DNA from: Rostrohypoxylon terebratum | Taxonomy: Eukaryota > Ascomycota > Sordariomycetes > Xylariales > Hypoxylaceae | Direction: 5' to 3' | Length of the DNA stretch: 40,647 nt | NCBI GenBank assembly: GCA_022497145.1 | Contig: MU386022.1 | Location: 1-40,647 of the forward strand | Shown here: piece after piece, positions 31,876 through 40,647 of the stretch | Position numbering within the stretch: position 1 is the stretch's first letter | Layout of the letters: every line of letters begins with the position of its first letter | Made by a program: the position numbers and the translations under genes | Notes under the pieces: model-generated | Seen by the model: the letters and a program-made list of their open reading frames with translations, nothing else | Database searches by the model: none | Told to the model about the DNA's origin: nothing

Positions 31876-34080
31876 ATGGCAGGGGCTGACCGCATCGCAA
31901 TTCGATCGTTCGGAGGTTGCGACACCGTAAGAGGCTATCCCATCTCTGACCCCGACGGTCCAACCCGCTTCTACGAACGGGAGATCGCTTTCCAAACCTG
32001 GCTAACCTAGACTCAGTGTCGGAGTCGACGGGTCAAGTGCGACGAAACTAGACCCGCGTGCCTCCTGTGCAGAACGGCAGGTTTCATCTGTCGAGGTTAC
32101 GAAAAAAATATCTTCTTCGTGTCAGGCCAGGGCGACGACGACGAAATCGTCGGGAAAGGGGCCCGCTTTCGGCGGCTCCTCTTTACCGAGACAGAGCGCA
32201 GGGATATGAGCCGGCAACTGACCTCGATCACGCCACCCCCTCTAGTGACAGCCCAACTCTCTCACCTAGAAGAGCGGTGCGGGAACGTCTCGCCGGAGGA
32301 GAGCGTCGAGCTGCTGAACGGACCGTTCGGAGCGTTTCGCGTCTTCCTCGCTCAGAGAAGCCACGGCCAGCTCGAAATCTTAACGTCCCGGGACACGCCG
32401 GAGGAAGCGGTCGACGACTCGACCACGAGCCAGGACTGGTCGGTCGACCTCTTAGACTCTATCTTCGATAGTTCCGCGCACGAGCTCTTGCACCCGGTAT
32501 CCGGCGTCTACGACATCACCGACATCCCTCGCGCGGACGGAGCCGGCGAGGAGGACCTGCGCGAGACGGAACCCGCGGCGGACATGCAGAGCACGGCTCT
32601 CTGCGTCAGCGGTCAGGGGCACTACGGACCCGCCGCGCCGTCTCCGGAAGACGGGTTCTCGTCCGGGACCTTAGACTTCGGCATCGAGACGTACGCGCCG
32701 TGCGATCCGACGAACGCGCTGACGGGCGCGCCTACGGTCATACCGGGGGACGCCGTGTTCCTGCTCAAGCACTACACCTCTCACGTCGTCAACTTCGTCA
32801 CGCCGTTCGGGCACACGAAGACCCCGTGGCACACGTTATTCATCCCGCACGTCAAGTGCTGCCTCGCCGCCCTGACGATGGGCGAAGACCTGAGCTACGC
32901 GAGCCTGACGATCTTCTTCGGCACCTTGGCCATCAGCGCGTCTAGCCTCGGAAGGAAGACGCAGCACCAGTCGTCCACGTGGCTGGAGCGGTCGAGGGCG
33001 TACGAGAGACGAGCTCGCGAGTATTGCCGGGCGACGTTGCAGACGGCGTACGACATCCCGAAATCGGCCAAGTACAAGACCATACTGATGGCGCTCCTGA
33101 CCCTCGTCCACCTGTACAGCGTCACCGGAAGGCGGAGGCGCGTCGACTTCTACTTCCTAGAAGCCGAAAAGTTCATCCGCCTCAGGGGTCTAAACCGCCA
33201 GAAGTCGCGGAAGGTACGGTTGCTCCACCACTGCTACGCGTTCCAGCGCGTATTCTACGAGAGCCTCTGCATCTGCAACGACACCGCCCACCGGCACGAG
33301 GTCCGGCGAGCTATCGAGTCCAGCGACTCCGTCATCTACAGCAAGGACAGCCCTTCCTTTCAGGTATCCCGGTGGCGCGACCTGGCCCGGGACATGCTGA
33401 GATCGAAGAGCCAGGACGAGGGCGAGAACGACTTGCACCTCGAGCGTCCCGGCATCTGGCCCGCGACGCTGTATCCCGAGATCTACGGCGTCCCCGAACC
33501 GCTCATCTACCTGCTGTCGTGCGTCATACGGTTGGGCAAGGAGAAGGACAGCGTCGCGCAGGGCCTCGCGCAACCCGGCTCGAACCTCGCCGAATTCCTC
33601 GGCCGCGCGAAGGACCTCGAGAACTGCATCAAGCGACACCGAGAACAGGCCGGCTTCTCGATCTCTCCGATATCCTTCACCGACGTCGCAAAAGCAGACA
33701 ACCTCACCAACATAATCAGCGCGGTGCAGAACGCCCTAGCCATCTACTTTTACCGTCGCGTATACGACGTCGATTCCGCGATGCTCCGACCGATGGTAGC
33801 CAACGTTCTCGAATCGCTCACACGTCACCAGCGCGAAGGCTCCGGGCCCGCAGCCGGCTCTCTGAGTCTCGTCTGGCCGGCGTTCATCGCCGCGTGCGAG
33901 ACCGAAGACGCCACGACGCAAGCCGCCTTCTCCGACTGGTTCGAAACTTGTTCGCGAGATAGCGGTCTCGATACGTTTTCCGTCACGCTGAAGACGATCA
34001 GGGAGGCGTGGGGAGCTAAACCTTACTCCTACAATTCGTGCGTCTCTTGGATCGACATGGCAAAGCGCAAACCTGGATAA
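31876..34080 (+). CDS. Zn2Cys6 transcription factor with ARCA-like (Fungal_trans_2) C-terminus
   Basis: Nuclear regulator of 704 residues. Two exons, 31876-31926 and 32017-34080, are joined across a 90-nt intron that splits the zinc cluster between its first and second Cys. The join gives GCDTCRSRRVKCDE, then ACLLC and a final Cys before RGYEKN: cysteines 15, 18, 25, 32, 35 and 42 with canonical C-x2-C-x6-C-x6-C-x2-C-x6-C spacing. The gene is unusable without this 51-nt first exon, which is easy to miss. The second half, with segments such as AYERRAREYCRATLQ and MALLTLVHLYSVTG, resembles the Fungal_trans_2 domain of arginine-catabolism-type regulators. The position between a permease and an SDR suggests it controls this block. 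Confidence 0.9.
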
Positions 34081-34764
34081 AGGTCTTGTCTAATTCTATC
34101 TCTACCGTATTCGCTATCGTATTCGTTTGGGTATCCATCATTCCGTTCCCCGACACTCGCCGGAGCTACGGAGGACCTCGATCCTATAAATACGGTGTTG
34201 ACGAGATGCGGAAGATGATAGGTACGCATAACTAGTAGGTATAGGTAATAGGTGTAGCCCTGTCGCGACCGATCGGGATCGACGACAATCAGTAGCCGAA
34301 AGAATGTTCAAACTACCCTACCTAGGACCTAGGTATTTACATGGACTAGATATTCAAGATACGTACGTCGTAGGTGTCGTAATACATAGTAACGCGTGCA
34401 ATCGACTCAATACCGCCTCGCCATCCAAGATTTCGCACCTCGAGCCGTGGATGTCCTGCGACGACATCAGAATTACTTGTCTATCCGAGATATTTCTACG
34501 AAAATCTCGATATGGATTACTTGCCTATCCGGTAAGCCATACCTATCTCGAACGGTGGATCGGATCGACGATAAGAGCAGAATAGATGCCCCGCTTTGCC
34601 AAACTCTCCAACCGAATAGGTGATACCCCGAAAGAAGACCGAGATCGTCCCAACGCGATTCGGGATGTCGAATCGCGGAATAAAGCAGCGGGATTCCCAC
34701 GTATCCATCTCCGGTCGCCTCACATAGGTAGGTACGGAACATCAGGTCTCACAGATATCCAACC
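34081..34764. other. intergenic region upstream of the five-exon SDR
   Basis: No gene was recognised. It holds CGGAG direct repeats at 34161-34173 and a CCTAGGACCTAGG motif at 34317-34335. Short frames on both strands at 34304-34768 are not supported. Confidence 0.45.
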
Positions 34765-35744
34765 ATGACTTCGTTCCACGGCAAAGTCGTACGTACCACC
34801 TCTCGTACGCGCGCGTCGACAAACTAGATAGTATAAGCTCTGACACGTCGCGTCTAGATCGCTATCACGGGGGCCGCCTCCGGCATGGGTCTCGCCACGG
34901 CGCGACTGCTCGCCTCCCGGGGCGCGACGATATCCCTCGCGGACATCAACGAGGCCGCCGTCATAGAGGCAGCAGCGTCGTTATCGGGAAGCGGAGATGC
35001 CCAACAGCACATGTACACCGTCGTAGACGTGCGGGATAGCCGCTCAGTCGACGCGTGGATCGACGCCACGGTCCGGAAGCTAGGCAAGCTGGACGGCGCC
35101 GTGAACATGGCCGGAATCATCAAGCACGCCACCCCGGTAGTAGAATCGACGGACGACGATTGGGATTTCACCTTCGCCGTCAACGTACGGGGGGTCTTTG
35201 CTTGTCTGCGAGTGAGAACATCGCCTCACGTATCGCTCGATCTGATCGTACTGACGCTCGACCTCTACAGGCCCAGATCAAAGCCATGTCGGCAGGAGGT
35301 AGCATCGTAAGACGATCTCCCCCGTCTGATCGTGTCGAGCTCGCGCTCGGCGCTAACATCGCATAGGTCTCGGCCGCGAGCGTCTTCGGCCAATTCGGCG
35401 CACCGGGAAACGCGGCGTACTGCGCTAGCAAGGCCGCGGTGATCGGGCTCATGCGAACAGCAGCAAAGGAAAATCAACACGTAAGAATAAATTGCGTCTC
35501 GCCAGGTACGCTACATCGTCCGCCTCGACGCGAGGATTAGCTAACACCATACGAAGGATCCGTGAGAACACCGCTATCAGACGGAGAGAACCCGGAAGAA
35601 GTGAAGCGCAACCTCCAGCACACGGCGCAGAAGCGAAGGGCCGAACCTGAAGAGATCGCGCGCGTCATAGCTTTCTTGTTGAGCGACGAGGCTTCGTTCG
35701 TGACTGGTGCGGTCTACAACGTCGACGGAGGATGGGTTTGCTAA
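34765..35744 (+). CDS. short-chain dehydrogenase/reductase, five exons
   Basis: NAD(P)-dependent oxidoreductase of 246 residues. Exons are 34765-34788, 34858-35211, 35271-35306, 35367-35505 and 35557-35744; introns are 69, 59, 60 and 51 nt, three with clear CTGAC or GCTAAC branch sites, and all joins keep frame. The first exon codes for only eight residues (MTSFHGKV). Cofactor motif TGAASGMG at 12-19, then DINEA, NMAG, and the catalytic Tyr156-x3-Lys160 in YCASK with Ser140 or Ser143 before it; the end is SFVTGAVYNVDGGW. The high intron number contrasts with the intronless SDR at 28002, so the two are not a recent duplication. It follows the regulator in the same direction. Confidence 0.92.
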
Positions 35745-36335
35745 GTCTGCGTTGACCCTCAAGAAGTGGGGACGTGTTTGTAGCAGCCGGAGCTGTCGCA
35801 ACTTGGGCACGATGCTTACGAGGTATATCAGGTAAGCTGACGACCGTTGTGGGTGGCTGATTACTAGACCCCTACCATCTTAATAATTACGAAGAATTAC
35901 TTGTATGATACTGGGACGGGACGATCAAGTGCATCGTGAACCTACCATTGCCATTTGTCAATCAAATCACACCTATCATTATTCATTAATATTCCCTACC
36001 ATGCGAAGTCCATCGTCTACGAAGTTACACGGCTTCATCGCATTCGTAAGCCAAGACGTCACGGATAAGCACATTCACGGTTATCAAGCACAAGCACAAG
36101 TCATCCTAAGTAGGTATCGCCATCTAAAGCCGCTTTCATTCCCATCTAGAACACGTTATCAAGCCCGTTATCAAGCCACGAAACTCCTCGTTCCATTCCC
36201 ACATATCTCTCGCCCTCTCTAGAACCCTGGCACGTCCCCCCTGGCACGTCTCTGGGCCAGCGAGCTACATTGCTCGGCGACGGCCATCCTCCCTCTCGTC
36301 ATGTTACCCCCCACCCCCACCCCCACCCGATATAG
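35745..36335. other. intergenic region between convergent genes
   Basis: No gene was recognised. It contains short direct repetitions (ATCAAGC at about 36083 and 36157-36175) and ends with a C-rich run at 36307-36328 that forms a G-quadruplex motif on the minus strand. Confidence 0.5.
36307..36328 (-). other. G-quadruplex motif, minus strand
   Basis: C6-A-C5-A-C5-A-C3 on the plus strand gives four G runs with one-base loops on the minus strand, the most stable loop class. It is just past the stop codon of the minus-strand gene ending at 36336, so the RNA could also carry it. Confidence 0.75.
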
Positions 36336-37682
36336 CTACTCGAGCTTTGGGTTAGGGTCAGGGTCAGGGTTAAGCACTTTGAGGATCCGCTCCAAAGTCT
36401 CGGCCTCTTTCTCCAACCTCTCGGTGGTCTTATGGGCCTCTGCGGCATCCTCTGCGGCCTCCTCTATGGTCTTCCTCAACGACCGGATCTCTCGATCCAT
36501 CTTGTTCATCTCGTCGACGAACCTGTCGGAGGTATCCCCTATCGGCTCCCGCAACGCCACGAGAGCGCGGTCGATTTCGGGGTAGCTCAAGCCGTAGTTG
36601 TCTCTGTACCAGGGGTGCTGAGCCTTCACCTCAGACCGGCTCCTGTTCGACTCGGCGTCGCCCATGCTCGTGAAGCCCCTCGTACCGGGCTGCTTCACGT
36701 TCAGGCCGCCGTCCGTGACCATAGACCCCGCTAGGACGGTTAGGAGCACCTCGGCGAGGTTTATATGCTCGGGCTCCCACGCCTTGAGCACGGGGATCAG
36801 AACCTCTCGCGGCTCTAGCCCCATGAAGGAGAGGCAGTGCACCATGAGACCCCACGCGTTCGCGGATCCCCTCAAGCTATTCTTCAGCTTGTGATCGTGC
36901 AGCCGTCTCTCGATGTCCCCGGCGTTGCCGACCATGCACACGCTCTGCGGCGGAAACACCTTGCGATCGTCGCCTACGACGCCCGCCTGGCGCCTGTCCA
37001 GCATGTCGGCTAACAGCCTGGCCATCTGCGACTTATTAGCGCCGCTGGACGAAAACCGGAGTTCTCTCGGCGCCTGCCAGATCTGGGTCTCCATTTCGGT
37101 GTCCGTGCCTCCGCCGGAGTCGACGTCGCTCTCGGCGGGCGGGTCTCGCGCGCTATCTATTCTCGCGGCGAAGTCGATGGCGTCGCGCTGGTCCTGGGTC
37201 AGCTGAGAGCCGCCGTACGCATCTCTAGCTTCCCACATGACGTCGACCGCGTCCGCGTATCGCCTGATCATCGAGACGAGATTCTCGCACTCGTCCGCAC
37301 TCCACGTCAGCCCGCCGCGGCCGGCGACGGATAAGGTCCCGAGGTAAGCACCAGGCCCGTCTCTGCTGTATAGCATCTCGGGCTTGACGGCGGTTCCCCA
37401 GTCTCGGGATACCGTGCGCGTCACTATAGACCTCAGGAGAGGCCTAGGGATCGAGTGGAGCAGCGAGGACATTCGCTGACCTTCGTCTCTGAAGGAGCTG
37501 GCTATCTTGGCCACCGGGATGACGCCCCCGCCCCCGATAGCCTCCGCCATCTCTCGGATGGTGGGCATCATCTCCTTATACGAGAGGCCCTCGTCTATCT
37601 GGGCCACCAGCTTGGTCTGGAGAGGGGTCATCAAAGGGTAGGACGCCGAAGCTACCACCCGAGGTAGAGCTGCGCTCTCCAT
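36336..37682 (-). CDS. hypothetical 448-residue protein with C-terminal coiled coil
   Basis: A long intronless frame with an ATG at 37682. I do not recognise the family. Sequence is mainly helical and charged, without signal peptide or membrane span. A Gly-rich patch (GGGGVIP) lies at about 50-56, an acidic patch (ESDVDSGGGTDTE) at about 185-197, and residues of about 385-440 show heptad-like spacing rich in Glu, Lys and Leu, as in a coiled coil. It ends VLNPDPDPNPKLE, coded by telomere-like GGGTTAGGGTCAGGG units. The length, the lack of introns and the surrounding gene-poor DNA mark it as accessory or lineage-specific. A captured foreign gene is possible but nothing in the sequence proves it. 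Confidence 0.7.
   Translation of the reverse strand: MESAALPRVVASASYPLMTPLQTKLVAQIDEGLSYKEMMPTIREMAEAIGGGGVIPVAKIASSFRDEGQRMSSLLHSIPRPLLRSIVTRTVSRDWGTAVKPEMLYSRDGPGAYLGTLSVAGRGGLTWSADECENLVSMIRRYADAVDVMWEARDAYGGSQLTQDQRDAIDFAARIDSARDPPAESDVDSGGGTDTEMETQIWQAPRELRFSSSGANKSQMARLLADMLDRRQAGVVGDDRKVFPPQSVCMVGNAGDIERRLHDHKLKNSLRGSANAWGLMVHCLSFMGLEPREVLIPVLKAWEPEHINLAEVLLTVLAGSMVTDGGLNVKQPGTRGFTSMGDAESNRSRSEVKAQHPWYRDNYGLSYPEIDRALVALREPIGDTSDRFVDEMNKMDREIRSLRKTIEEAAEDAAEAHKTTERLEKEAETLERILKVLNPDPDPNPKLE
36349..36369 (+). other. telomere-like G-quadruplex motif inside the 3' end of a gene
   Basis: GGGTTAGGGTCAGGGTCAGGG contains four GGG runs with three-base TTA or TCA loops, one exact telomeric spacing and two variants. 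It is on the plus strand and codes, on the minus strand, for the Pro-Asp repeats at the end of the 448-residue protein. Confidence 0.8.
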
Positions 37683-38424
37683 CTCGCGCTATTCGTACGC
37701 TCTCGCGCTTGCGTGCTCACGTACGATGGAATAGTTTGGCGTGGCGCGCACCACAAGCCAAATCTCATAGATCTAGGAAATGTAGTAAGGTGACAGTTGG
37801 TTATACAGTGGACACCTTCTCACGATCTATGACAGCGCTAGGGGATGAAGATGAAGCTGGAGGATGGAAGAAGAGGGAGTTCGAACATTTTCCTACCACA
37901 TAGACGTTCCATTGTGAAACCTACGCATTCAATGGTGCTAGGGCTTCGCTAACCTTTCTATGCCTTACGACAAGAAGGAGCAATCGCTAATGATACTTGG
38001 TAGCTAGGTACCCAGTAGGCACCTGCCGTGTTCAACTCCAAAGTACTGAGCATATTTCTAACTACGCGCCTTCCACTTTGTACTTACTTAGTATAGTTAC
38101 CTACTAGGTAGTACTTAGAAGGTGTGTTGTAATGAGTTAATTCTTATAGAATTCGAGGAAGGCGCATCTCTATGACTAGACGCTATATACTATGGGGGTA
38201 TGATAGAAAGTGCGTTGTAATGAGCCAATTCTCATATAAAATTCGAGCAAGGGGCATCTCTATAATTAGGTAGGCAAAAGCCCCATTATATCATCTGCTA
38301 CTATGTTCTTTTGATTTCCTACCTCTTTCAACAAATTCCAACATACGCTTCAACCAAACACCTTCATTTTATTTCGCGTAACCATTCTTCTCATATCCTA
38401 AGTTCACCCAAAGATTTATCTTAC
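37683..38424. other. intergenic region with a local duplication
   Basis: No gene was recognised. CTAGGTA motifs lie at 38000-38025 and 38096-38115. An imperfect direct repeat occupies 38116-38269. Confidence 0.5.
38116..38269. repeat. imperfect direct repeat, two copies of about 65 bp
   Basis: Copy 1 (38116-38179) and copy 2 (38204-38269) both read TAGAAxGTGxGTTGTAATGAG, then ATTCGAG and CATCTCTAT in the same order, with several substitutions and a two-base length difference. The period is 88 bp. It has diverged clearly, so it is an old duplication. Confidence 0.85.
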
Positions 38425-38855
38425 ATGGCAGATACCAACGTAAAGAAGGAGAAGTACCTAGCAGCTACACCAATGGCCGCGTTTGCCTATTATAGCGCGA
38501 GACCGAACCTCCTTCGACCCCACGCCGCCCTGAGCCCCTGGAACCCTCCGCCTCCCCACACAAGAAAGGCAAAGATGGCAACTGTATGGACGATGGCGCG
38601 AGTATGGCCGTGGCCGCAGTTAACGTTGGATTAGGACAAGATGAGCCAGACCGAGGCTCCGATATATTCAAGGGCGCAGGGAAACCTCGCAAATGTCCTT
38701 CGATATGGATACTCGGCGTGTCTAATGAACCCTATCGCCCAGCCGAACCAGAAACAGAACCGCCGATCTTTCATCTCCCCGTTTCCGATTATAGCGCAAA
38801 GGCGGTCCTGTTTCCCCAGCGCATTCAGATCCCCAAGGGAGTTCCGATGCCCTGA
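38425..38855 (+). CDS. possible small hypothetical protein (two exons)
   Basis: Tentative gene of 124 residues with exons 38425-38439 and 38496-38855. The intron (56 nt, GTAAAG...TTATAG) removes an in-frame stop just before exon 2 and keeps phase, linking MADTN to RETEPPSTPRRPEP. Exon 2 is rich in Pro at first, then contains KCPSIWILGVSNEPY and ends VLFPQRIQIPKGVPMP. There is no known domain. Other readings exist: the first ATG also opens a 70-codon frame without splicing. RNA evidence would decide. A G-quadruplex run follows 55 bp downstream. Confidence 0.35.
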
Positions 38856-40391
38856 ATACCCTCCACGGATCCGGGTAAAGCGAAGCCTCAAGACGATAAA
38901 TCATAGGTTGGGGGGGGATGAAAGGGGAGGGGTTGGGGGGCGAAAGTACAATGGGAGGGGTTGATATCACGGATTCATAATAAATTTTCATTTGCGCCCC
39001 TAACTATTAAACAGCCGTTCTACATTCGGTTGAACCTCAAACCGTGAACACCATCCCTGCTGAGCGATGCTCGTTTCCGAGCGCCTTTGTGGAGGAGCGT
39101 AGAGATCACCACGGGCGATCGAACATCACTAAGGTGACCTTGCTATCGGTGATCTGAATAGTTGTGTCAATCTGTGGCCACCTAACGAACACACGCTGGT
39201 ATATCGGCCACCTCAAGTTCCGAGACATGACTGTGTCGTGACCTATATGGGCTTCTCCGAGTCCTGTGATCTCTCGGGATCGCTCTAGCCGACGCTTCAA
39301 AACCTCTGAATTACCGATCCGTCATACCGCAGCAGTGAAATGTTGCTGGTCTTTCTAAGTGCTACCATCCGATTGCGATATCCATCCGCGATCCGCGATA
39401 GCAAGAGAGTTTGTCCATTGCCAGAGAGCATGATACGGCGAGAGGTAGAGTATTCAAATGAAGAATAACAGCGCTATATCGACAAGATAAATAGTCTAAG
39501 GTGTCGGAGATGGAAGAAAGGAGAAGCTCTACGCAATTAGATTGTATGGACCAAAGATTGAGTAGGATGGAGTTAAAAACCCATCGTTGAAAATTTATAT
39601 CAAAGTACAGTGTAGGAAGCTTTGTCTGAGGCTCTGAGTTAGCATCAATTCGCTATGATCTATGATATCACTACAGATGGAAGTTCTCAGTATTCCTTCC
39701 ACCGGCTCCAGTAGGGATGAAGTCAGTTGGCCTTCGTAATTAGCGATCCGACTACTAGGTGTGGATGCCAGGATCATCATGGAGTTCGATTATAATTGGT
39801 GTTGGGCAAGATATAAACGTGGTTAATATGAGGAAAAGAATTAGTCCTTGTGCAAGAACTCCTCTTTCCTATCTGTCATCAGTTCATAACCCTAACGTAC
39901 GTACGGACAAACCGATCCACCGAGAGGTACTAAGTAGGTAGGTATTACCTAGGTATCCTCTGTTTGTCCTATTACCGTCAATTGTGGGATGGATCCCGTC
40001 GCAATTTAGGAGATATCAACGATAGTCCGATGAATATTCATTGAAGAATTCTAAAAAACTTGTCGTTAGCGCCACTGAGGACCACCAGCATTTATCATGA
40101 TGCCAACTTAGGCCTTCAGATGGCGTAGCTCAGGGGCCAATAATACTGGGTACATACTAGGTAGGTATCCAGCAGCCTAGCTCTCAAAACTATGAATCAT
40201 CGGACATAGGAATATCGTCGGCGTTTAGTGCGACAAAGCCGAATCGTAGAATTCCATCTACCCGATGTGCAATACCATTCTAACCAAAGAATATACTTAA
40301 AAGGGTGTTTCCGTGATACAATAAGGCTCTCCTAAGATGCCGTTGAGTGCTATGGCTCTCGAGGGGCGCCTGAGAGTTTACAAACCCAAAG
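38856..40391. other. 1.5-kb gene-free region
   Basis: Apart from the G-rich run at 38910-38940 and CTAGG motifs at 39927-39958 and 40150-40170, nothing is recognised. Frames of about 60 codons (39106-39300, 39595-39780, 39759-39941) have no domains. The end of the region is the promoter of the SDR at 40392. Confidence 0.45.
38910..38940 (+). other. strong G-quadruplex motif, plus strand
   Basis: Runs of 8, 4, 4 and 6 G are separated by loops of 6, 1 and 2 bases. Two further G runs follow at 38953-38960. It lies downstream of the tentative small gene and in its sense strand. Confidence 0.8.
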
Positions 40392-40647
40392 ATGTCGGAT
40401 TATTATAGTCTCCCGCTTTTTGGCAAAGTCGCTCTGGTAACTGGAGCTTCGAGGGGGATTGGCAGAGGTATCGCCTTAGAACTTGCTCGTCGTGGAGCAA
40501 CGGTACGTTCCTGTAGTAAGGTAGTGTTTTGAAATCTCATTTCAAACAACTAATCTTTGGTAGGTCGTGCTGACATACGTGTCCCAAAGCAGCGACGTTC
40601 TTGCCAAAGGGGTTTGCCAAATTATTGAGGCTCTCCCCCATAGGCCT
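40392..40647 (+). CDS. short-chain dehydrogenase/reductase, 5' part only (cut by window end)
   Basis: Partial gene; 65 residues are visible. Exon 1 is 40392-40502, a 61-nt intron runs 40503-40563 (CTAAT branch, TTTGGTAG acceptor), and exon 2 starts at 40564 and runs past the edge. Residues include LFGKVALVTGASRGIGRGIALELARRGAT, the classical SDR cofactor motif TGASRGIG, joined in frame to VVLTYVSQSSDVLAKG. The bases after the second strand (TYVSQSS) suit an NADP-type fungal reductase of the tetrahydroxynaphthalene or versicolorin reductase style. The catalytic site is outside the window, so activity and substrate remain open. It is 4.6 kb from the SDR at 34765 and separated from it by the orphan gene. 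Confidence 0.88.

Noticed and set aside
31570..31930. Short frames on both strands in the permease-regulator gap
   Set aside because: Mutually overlapping, no domain, and they cover the true first exon of the regulator in the wrong frame.
32979..33962. 327-codon frame overlapping the Zn2Cys6 gene in another frame
   Set aside because: Arg/Pro-rich shadow of a GC-rich coding exon without any domain.
36301..36585. 94-codon plus-strand frame starting in the C-rich run
   Set aside because: Composition follows the low-complexity C and G runs and the antisense of the 448-residue gene.
40121..40175. tRNA-like start (GGCGTAGCTCAG)
   Set aside because: The D-arm-like word is present, but there is no T-arm GTTCRA motif or acceptor pairing at the right distance.

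Overview
The window looks like nuclear DNA of a filamentous ascomycete (Pezizomycotina, probably Sordariomycetes). The genes are split by short GT-AG introns of 51-90 nt, most with a CTRAY-type branch site close to the acceptor. Fungal single-copy genes (MSH6, a PBDC1/YPL225W homologue, a Ste6-like ABC exporter) sit among Zn2Cys6 regulators, lignocellulose-active secreted enzymes and accessory oxidoreductases. Short CTAGGTAGGTAC-type palindromic motifs fill the gaps between genes. No tRNA, rRNA, CRISPR or intact transposon was recognised, and the exact taxon is inference.

Left part (1-14692): a Zn2Cys6 regulator (771-2057, +); MSH6 in four exons (2661-6521, -); an orphan acidic protein (7455-8609, -); a DHA1-type MFS exporter in three exons (10502-12662, +); and a four-exon PBDC1/YPL225W-family gene with a 25-nt microexon (13146-13919, +). 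Centre (14693-22903): a 1468-residue full ABC transporter of the Ste6 a-factor exporter type, then a divergent pair consisting of a secreted AA9 lytic polysaccharide monooxygenase (19379-20425, -) and a secreted CE15 glucuronoyl esterase (21713-22903, +). The pair shares a 1.29 kb control region and suggests a small wood-decay module acting on cellulose and lignin-xylan ester links.

Right part (23241-35744): an accessory block that could be one catabolic cluster. It holds an NmrA/isoflavone-reductase-like protein, a type I Baeyer-Villiger monooxygenase, an SDR, an amino-acid/polyamine permease, a divergently transcribed Zn2Cys6 regulator with an ARCA-like C-terminal region, and a second SDR in five exons. 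The 632-bp gap between permease and regulator contains a perfect 14-bp palindrome built on CCGCGG, the kind of site such regulators bind. No PKS, NRPS or terpene synthase is present, so a classical secondary-metabolite cluster is not supported.

Far right (36336-40647): an intronless 448-residue orphan protein whose 3' end carries telomere-like TTAGGG/TCAGGG units and lies between two G-quadruplex motifs on opposite strands; a probable 124-residue small gene followed by a strong G-quadruplex run; an imperfect 65-bp direct duplication; and the first two exons of another SDR cut by the window edge.

The exon joins given are my own readings. They were checked for frame and total length, but not against transcripts or homologues.
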